Shown: positions 56,607-64,000 of the stretch, in pieces
How the letters are laid out: every line of letters starts with the position of its first letter
Position numbering within the stretch: the first letter of the stretch is position 1
NCBI RefSeq assembly: GCF_029852145.1
Contig: NC_079977.1
Span: 14,876,640-14,940,639 of the forward strand
DNA from: Microplitis mediator
Lineage: Eukaryota > Arthropoda > Insecta > Hymenoptera > Braconidae
DNA: 64,000 bases
Direction: 5' to 3'
Translations under genes and position numbers: made by a program
The notes under the pieces: generated by a model
Databases searched by the model: none
Told to the model about the DNA's origin: nothing
Seen by the model: the letters and a program-made list of their open reading frames with translations, nothing else

Positions 56607-59255
56607 CTCACTCATTCCGTACAGCACTATGGAATGCTAACGGCCTGCTTTAAAATTTCCAAGAAGTGCAGGTTTTTCTCCGCAATAATAAAATAAATGT
56701 TCTTTTAGTATCTGAAACGCATTTCACTGATAAAAACTATCTCAAAATCCAGGTTTATAACATTTATAACACTTTTCATCCTAGTGGCAGGACTCACGGT
56801 GGAACAGCTGTACTGATACGCTCTAACAATAAACACCATTAACTCCAAAGCTTCAAAACTCAGCACATACAAGCCACTAACATAACATTACTTGACTGGA
56901 ATGGTCCCTTAACCATATCGGCTGTATATTGTCCCCCTAGGCATAAGATAAAGGAGGCTGACTTTATCGAATATTTCCGAACATTAGGTAATAGGTTTAT
57001 TGCAGGAGGAGATTTTAATGCGAAACATACCCACTAGGGATCCAGGCTCATAACCACCAGAGGCAGAGAATTGTATAAACTACTGCTCACCAATAACTAT
57101 GACTATTTAGGTACAGGGCACCCAACCTACTGGCCGACTGACCCCAACAAAATACCGGATGTACTAGACTTTTTTATAACAAGTGGTATAGTCAGATGCT
57201 ATACGAATATTGTACCCTCTCTAGACCTCTCTTCTGATCACTCACCAATAATAGCCTCAGTTAGCACAGCATTGTCCACGAAGACAACAAACATTCATAT
57301 ATATAACAACCACACGGATTGGGACCTGTTTCGGAACAAAATAAATGAGAAAATCAACCTCAAGATGCCGCTAAAAAGCAGTGAGGACCTAGATGATGCT
57401 ACTGAATATATTACACGAATTTTAATTGATGTGGCAGCGGAAGCTACGCCATAAATGAATGAAACTGTCCAAAATGATTACAACTATCCACTAGAAATCA
57501 AAGAAAAGGTCCTCAACAAAAGACGGCTACGCCGATTTTGGCAGATAGAAATGAATGCGATAAAGTCAAATTTTGTAAAGCAACTAAAGATCTGAAAAAA
57601 ATGCTATCCGAACATAGAAACGAGTCTGTAGCACATTACCTCCAGAACCTATCAAATTCCAAAGAAACCGATTACTCTTTATGGAAAGCTACAAAAAAAC
57701 TTAAGCAGCCACAAAAGCCAGCACCCCCAATCCAAAAAACGAATGGCAGTTAGGCCAGAAGTGATCATGAAAAAGCACAGGCATTTGCTGAACATCTTGA
57801 AAAAGTCTTTCAACCTTCTCCTGCAACACCTACACCTGATCACATTAAGGAATACCTAGACTGTCCGTTACTGATGTCTCTGCCCATAAAACATTTCTCT
57901 CCAACTGAGGTTGAAAACGCATTTAACAACCCAAGCCAAAGAAAATCTCCTGGCTATGATTTAATAACTGGAAAACTCCTAGCTGAAGTACCTAAAAAAG
58001 CTCTAGTCTATCTCACCAACTTGTTCAACGCAGTCATCCGCACAGCTCATTACCCCACCCAATGGAAGTGTGCCGAAATAATAATGATTCCGAAGCCTGG
58101 AAAAGAACCCAGCGACATCACGTCTTACCGCCCGATCAGCCTACTGCCCGTCTTATCTGAGTTATTCGAAAGATTACTGCTGAAGAGACTAGGGCCATTA
58201 GCTGAAGAGCTCATTCCGAGTCACCAATTCGGCTTTAGAAATAAACATTCAACGATAGATCAAGTACATCGTGTTGTCAATGTAATCATCGACTCGTTTG
58301 AGCAAAAGAAATACTGCACGGCAGCGTTCCTTGACATCCAACAGGCATTTGATAGAGTTTGGCACCCAGGCCTCTTATACAAAATCAAAAAACATCTACC
58401 TCAGTACTATCTTCTAATGAAATCCTACCTAAGTGACAGATTCTTTCGAGTCCGAATGGAAGAAAGCCACTCAGAGTTCGGCTACATAAAAGCGGGAGTA
58501 CCGCAAGACAGCGTACTAGGTCCAATACTGTACACAATTTTCACAGCTGATCTTCCGGTAAGGAACAATATCGTCGCGGCCACTTTTGCAGACGACACGG
58601 CTCTTATCGCAACACACAATGACCCAACCGAGGCGAGTCGTATCCTGCAAAGAGAAATGAATGAACTACAAAGGTGGTTAAAACACTGGCACATCACAGC
58701 CAGTGAATCAAAATCCGCTCATATGACTTTCACTCTTCGCAGAGATAATTGCCCGAGAATCAAGTTGGATGGAAAACTACTACCTACAGTCGAAAACACC
58801 TGGATCGCCGATTGACATGAAAAAAACATCTTCAAACCAAACGTAAAGAACTCAATATGAAATTTAGTAAAATGCAATGGCTTCTCTCAAGAAAATCGCA
58901 ATTATTAGCTGAGAATAAATTACTTGTCTATAAAGTAATATTAAAACCGATTTGGACCTACGGGATCCAACTCTGGGGCACGGCGAGCAACAACAACCTG
59001 GAAATCATCCTACGATTCCAGTCAAAAGCACTAAGAACAATAGTAAACGCACCCTGGTTCATATCCAACAACACCCTGCATAGAGGCCTCCATATGATGA
59101 CCGGAAGGGAAGAGGTTCAGCGTCATATCGTCAGACACCACATAAGATTGGCTCAACACCCAAACCAGCTAGCAACTAAACTACTGGACCGTAGCTTAGA
59201 AGTCGAGCGATTAAAAAGAATCCAACCACTAGATCTCCCACAACGTTTCACATAA
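56603..59255 (+). pseudogene. LINE ORF2 (endonuclease and reverse transcriptase), several breaks
   Basis: The ATG at 56603 overlaps the ORF1 stop as ATGA. The APE-type endonuclease starts MTHSFRTALWNANGLL, keeps SETHFTD (catalytic Glu) and GGDFNAKH (Asp, Asn), and SSDHSPII near 57235 (Asp, His). Single-base stops interrupt it (TAA after NGLL, TAA after NKHH, TAG for the Trp expected after KHTH). A frame change near 57540 leads to the RT (57874-58815): YRPISLLPVLSELFERLLLK, GFRNKHSTIDQ, AAFLDIQQAFDRVWH (first Asp), AGVPQDSVLGPILY and the catalytic FADDTALIATH (about 58585-58617). Another shift near 58820 leads to the C-terminal domain, KLLVYKVILKPIWTYGIQLW. The combination is typical of the Jockey clade. 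ORF2 would nick target DNA and prime reverse transcription. Confidence 0.9.
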
Positions 59256-59391
59256 ATAAAATCTCCCTCAAAGCCAAAAAAGAAAAAAACATCACTGGAT
59301 AGTTTTTTTCTCTCACCAAAAACCAACATCTAAATTAATAAATATCCTAGGATAGATTGTAATTTTTCAGTAAATAATAAAAAAAAAAAAA
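59256..59391 (+). other. LINE 3' UTR and poly-A tail
   Basis: A short AT-rich 3' UTR ends in a run of about 14 A residues (59378-59391), followed directly by the target duplication. Confidence 0.8.
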
Positions 59392-60052
59392 ATTCTCTAA
59401 CAGTTTTCCGCATTATTGGCTTGAAATTAACTTGTTCCTTACTGGCTGCTGACACTGAATCTTAAAGTTCCGAAGCAGGTAATCATGAAAAATATAGTGT
59501 GTGTGTTTAACAAATTAATAATAATTAGATAAGGATGAGAGGATCTGGTATGTGTGAATTGACGGGTAGTGAATCATTTTATTTAACACTGAACTTTAGT
59601 AAATATTAACAATAAATATTTTATTTACACTGTTTACATATACTGAGAATTAATGAGCATGAGAAAGCACTTGATGAATTGTTTTTAGCGTTTAGTTTAA
59701 TTTATTATCACTTGCGTTCAACACGTGGCCAAGATGGCGTCGAGGCGCGAAAAATGCCGGTACATGCAATGAGACAAATGTAATTGAGAATAAATGAGAT
59801 TTACTGATGAGAGCAAAATAATATAAGAAATAATTACTTTGAATTATTTCACGCAAAATGCAACGATTTATTTTATGAGAGCGCAATTGATTATTAAGAG
59901 AAAACGAGATTATAAATTAGCACGAGGCGTCAGCCATGAGAACTGTAAATTATATATATGTGAGAGAGCGTTAAAAGAGTGAGAGCGACAGCGCATCCGT
60001 CTTCTTCATCCCCACTCGAGCGGTCTTTGCGATGAGAATGTGACTAGCGGAG

Positions 60053-60103
60053 CCGCCTATGATTGATGAATAATCGACTGTGCTGTCGATTATATATAGG
60101 CGG
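60053..60103. repeat. Hairpin, 51 bp
   Basis: CCGCCTAT, then ATAATCGAC, pairs with GTCGATTAT, then ATAGGCGG around a TGTGCT loop. Confidence 0.6.
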
Positions 60104-60160
60104 TGAGAATTGAAGTTGAGAGCGAGTGAGATTTGAACAGTCTGACTTAAGATAAAATAC

Positions 60161-60231
60161 GATTTCAGACTGCGGGTAATGTCAGCCCTCGCCTGCGGCT
60201 CGGGCAGCCAACCTTACCCTAGTCTGAAATC
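60161..60231. repeat. Hairpin, 71 bp
   Basis: GATTTCAGACT and GGGTAA pair with TTACCCTAGTCTGAAATC. The centre contains GCCCTCGCCTGCGGCTCGGG, itself partly self-complementary. Confidence 0.6.
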
Positions 60232-61779
60232 GGCTTGTTTCATCCTTTGTCACACAATATATTATTGAGACTATGATGCCTAAAAAATTATAGATTTTTC
60301 ATCATGACTCACTCTAATATATACTACCATATGGATACTTGCCTATGCAAATTCCATCGTGTTTTTATAAAAAAAAAAAACCTTATATTATAAACTTACA
60401 CATGGTTTTATGTAAACAGATATGATTATATATGCTTGGATATACATATACCTCTTTGAATATGAATCCTCAACTCTATGTCTGTTAATATATGATTAGA
60501 TGTGATGTATGTGGTTATATATGTCTACATATATTTAATTGTTTTAGAAGACAGCAGTCCAACGAGATTATCGAGCTCGCATCAGTGCTTAAATGTCATG
60601 ACTTGAAATATAATTCGATCAGAGTTCATGACCAGTCAGATTGTTACACGGAAAGAGTTTTATGATGAACATTACTCTGCAATTTCGAGTAATCCTGCAA
60701 TTTCGAGTAATCCCCTCCTAAAATTCTTTCCGAGTAGGATAAGAAATTTCTGTCTGGTACATATTCGAACATGGTTTTTAAAGTTTCCCGATAACAATTT
60801 TATGATTTTGAACTTGTAAGATTGATTGAATAGCCATTTTTTAGAAATTGAATTAATATTGTTAGCTTCTTGGTGGTTGAAGATTTTCAATTTTTTGAAA
60901 GTAAATCCAGAAATAATAATAATTCAGTGTAGTAAAATCGTATCACAGATATATGAATCCAATAGAGTGTAAGTCGTAGTTACACATTTTCAAGTCAGAT
61001 ATTATAGATTTATTTCATTTCAGTATACTGAATTATGCAGATTCTTAAAATTTGAATGACCGTAAGTAATATTTTACATAATAAAATTGACGATATGAGA
61101 TCGATGTCTTCTAAATAAACTTGATGACTAGCCAATGTACAAAATATACAAAGATTGTCGCTAGATGTTATACGAGCTACATACTTAAGCAATCTAGCTG
61201 CAGTACTAACATTAATATTTGAAAATCCAGTTATCACGAGCTTAATATGCAAGGGTTAATATGAGGTTCTCCCCGGAGGAGTCGTAAGGTGGTGACTCAC
61301 GTATGTTACTCCTCTGACGTTCGTTCTACAATGTAGGCTTATACCCTTTCTACTCTTGTACTCCTCCAAACTCTTTAACCACCCGCTTGCCCGTCCGCCC
61401 ACTTATGTACGACCCAGGGGCAAATACGCTTACTGCATATTTCATATTTATATTAACCTGATTACGACATGTTACCCGCTTGCTTAATACAGATATGTAG
61501 ACTTTGTTTTACAACTGGCATTCATTTTAATAGAAAATATAATTGGATGAGTTAGATTCTATACATACCAACCCCATTATTTTTCAATATAAATATTTAA
61601 AATCTCTCTGGACTTGAATATTTTGTAGCTGCTCACATTATATCCTAAGAAAGTGATGAGTAATAGAATAAGCCCTCTATATAATTATAATAATAGCGTT
61701 GTTACAATGCACTGTTTTTAATAACTCTTATTTTGTAGACAACAAAACTTCATGGAACTTCTCTTCTGTTGATAAACTT

Positions 61780-62001
61780 CCCGATGAAAACAGATATTAT
61801 ACAATTGTATAAAATTATACATCACTTATATATGAATTATATATAAATTAGATAGAAAAAAATAGCCCGATCCAATTGTATACAATCTGTATAGAAATTG
61901 TATACAAATCTATACAAATTGTACACAATTGGATCGGGCCATTTGTTCTCTCCAATTTATGTATAATTTTATACAATTGTATAAAATCTTTTCTCATCGG
62001 G
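61780..62001. mobile_element. CCCGATGA-ended hairpin MITE, 222 bp
   Basis: The termini CCCGATGAAAACAGATATTA and AATCTTTTCTCATCGGG pair, as do ACAATTGTATAAAATTATAC and GTATAATTTTATACAATTGT. Inside, AGCCCGATCCAATTGTATAC and TACACAATTGGATCGGGCC form a second nested hairpin with the same CCCGAT start. No coding content and no clear target duplication. Confidence 0.75.
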
Positions 62002-62106
62002 TTGCTATAAGATTAAAAACTTCCAAGAAAAAAAGTTCTTATAATATAATAGCGAGTCAAATATCCCAAAACAAGTTAAACCCATAGACTAGTGTATCGC
62101 TATTTT

Positions 62107-62154
62107 AAATGTGCGTGCATGTGTGCATGTGTGTGTGTGTGTGTGTGTGTGTGT
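62107..62154 (+). repeat. (TG)n microsatellite
   Basis: GTGCATGTGTGCATG followed by an uninterrupted TG run. Confidence 0.9.
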
Positions 62155-63150
<996 letters not shown>

Positions 63151-64000
63151 TACAGCATGACCTCCCTTCTCATCATGATAGCACCTACAGTTCTTATCGG
63201 ATTGCAATGAAATTTTCTACACTTGTTTTACAAATAATTACTTTAATCGAATTTAAATGAATACTGAATCAGAAAATTAATGTAGGAAGTAGATATTCAA
63301 AAGTTTTCTGATTTTTTTTTAAAGCTATCTTTCTACTCTCGAAGTTGCAATAGCTGAAAAACCCGAACTCATGGGCTATTTCTGTCGATCGTTTTTTAAA
63401 AAGCTCGTATTTTTGTCCTTTAACTCGCTATTCTGGTTATTCTCTTAAATAACTTAATAGCTTTGGTAATCTAAAAAAATAATTCAAAAAATTTTCTATT
63501 TTGGTTTAAACCCTTATAACTTGTACATCACACACCGTAATCAAATTCTGTTAGATTCACACTATAGTTAATAACATAATTCTTTAGTTTTACTACTATT
63601 TCGTTTACTATTTACTATTTTTTATTAATTATGAAACAACGAATGTGTATATGTGACTCACTATCAATAAAACGTTTCTTGTCATCACGACAAAGCTTAC
63701 GATTCTTGTTGGATCTCAATAAAACTTCGCACATACATTCTTTGGCTGATTACTTTGATTATTTCTGAAGATGAACTGAATCGGTTTATTATTTTGATAA
63801 TTGGAAGTGATTAGAATTTGTTCACTTTTCCAAAAAAGTAAATCATTTTTCATTGCTTTATCTGTAAACAACTTGCAAGCATCTGAATCCTCGTTGAATA
63901 ATCCTTCAAGTTCGCTACTTTTTTTATTATTCCAGCTGTGTTTTCTTTTAATTTAGTGATCTTGGAAACTGAAAAAAAAAAAACGATTAAAAAAAAAGTT
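63151..64000 (+). repeat. Second locus of the tandem repeat of about 520 bp, cut by the window end
   Basis: CTACAGTTCTTATCGGATTG (63184) and TTACGATTCTTGTTGGATCT (63697) start two units 513 bp apart. They share TCATCATGATAGC / TCATCACGACAAAGC, AATGAAATTTTCTACAC / AATAAAACTTCGCACA and AATTACTTT / GATTACTTT with each other and with 48.7-49.7 kb. Confidence 0.65.

Larger units (their letters stand above)
51085..59404 (+). mobile_element. Jockey-clade LINE with 13-bp target duplication, split by a MULE
   Basis: ATTCTCTAACAGT occurs at 51085-51097 and again at 59392-59404, right after a poly-A run (59378-59391). Between them, once the MULE at 51192-55237 is set aside, lie a 5' UTR (51098-51191 joined to 55247-55298), ORF1 (gag with zinc knuckles), ORF2 (endonuclease and reverse transcriptase) and a short 3' UTR. 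The LINE is thus about 4.2 kb and apparently full length, the expected size for a Jockey element. Several stops and frameshifts in both frames show that it is dead. Confidence 0.9.
59405..61779. other. Unassigned DNA with two small hairpins
   Basis: No gene recognised. GC-richer sequence at 59980-60240 contains the two hairpins listed separately. The short open frames lack domains. Confidence 0.35.

Overview
The window is an AT-rich (roughly two thirds A+T by eye) stretch of an animal nuclear genome. I could not identify one intact host protein-coding gene. The transposable elements (BEL/Pao and Ty3/gypsy-type LTR fragments, a Jockey-clade LINE, a DIRS-type element, FLYWCH/MULE DNA transposons, tRNA- and 5S-derived SINE-like repeats) together with long (TA)n tracts fit an arthropod, most likely an insect. 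A hymenopteran or other holometabolan is a guess.

Left part, 1-15 kb. The edge cuts through a tRNA-related repeat. Next is an old multi-exon FLYWCH/MULE transposase relic (322-1780). After about 5 kb of unassigned sequence there is a degraded BEL/Pao retrotransposon on the minus strand (gag to RNase H, 10885 down to about 7245). Two hairpin elements and a 761-bp MULE-like element with a perfect 9-bp target duplication sit in its upstream region. This zone also carries a strong, strand-asymmetric excess of GAGT.

15.3-18.3 kb is a DIRS-type element bounded by inverted repeats of about 120 bp. Its gag contains a plausible in-phase intron and its RT is broken. A head-to-tail pair of tRNA-like sequences lies inside it.

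21.9-26.5 kb and 38-41 kb hold large foldback elements. Terminal motifs of the TTAGGGTG type abut (TA)n tracts. Two giant near-perfect palindromes (23917-25672 and 38880-40756, both flanked by TA) are inserted in foldback sequence. Between them is mostly unrecognised AT-rich DNA, with one possible terminal exon of a host gene (26566-26699), a 5S-derived SINE and another tRNA-like repeat.

44-50 kb holds a smaller TTAGGGTG foldback, a hairpin element, a 22-bp minisatellite interrupted by an inverted-repeat insertion, and a tandem repeat of about 520 bp that reappears at the right edge.

51-59.4 kb is the most informative region, a four-level nest. A Jockey-clade LINE has a 13-bp target duplication (51085-51097 and 59392-59404). 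A FLYWCH/MULE transposon (51192-55237) inserted into its 5' UTR with an 8-9 bp duplication. A 723-bp non-autonomous element (54326-55048) inserted into that MULE, and a tRNA-like repeat fragment lies inside the latter. The MULE's inverted repeats are arrays of 15-bp tandem units, and the non-autonomous elements here and at 12 kb share this architecture. The rest, to 64 kb, is hairpin elements, microsatellites and unassigned sequence.
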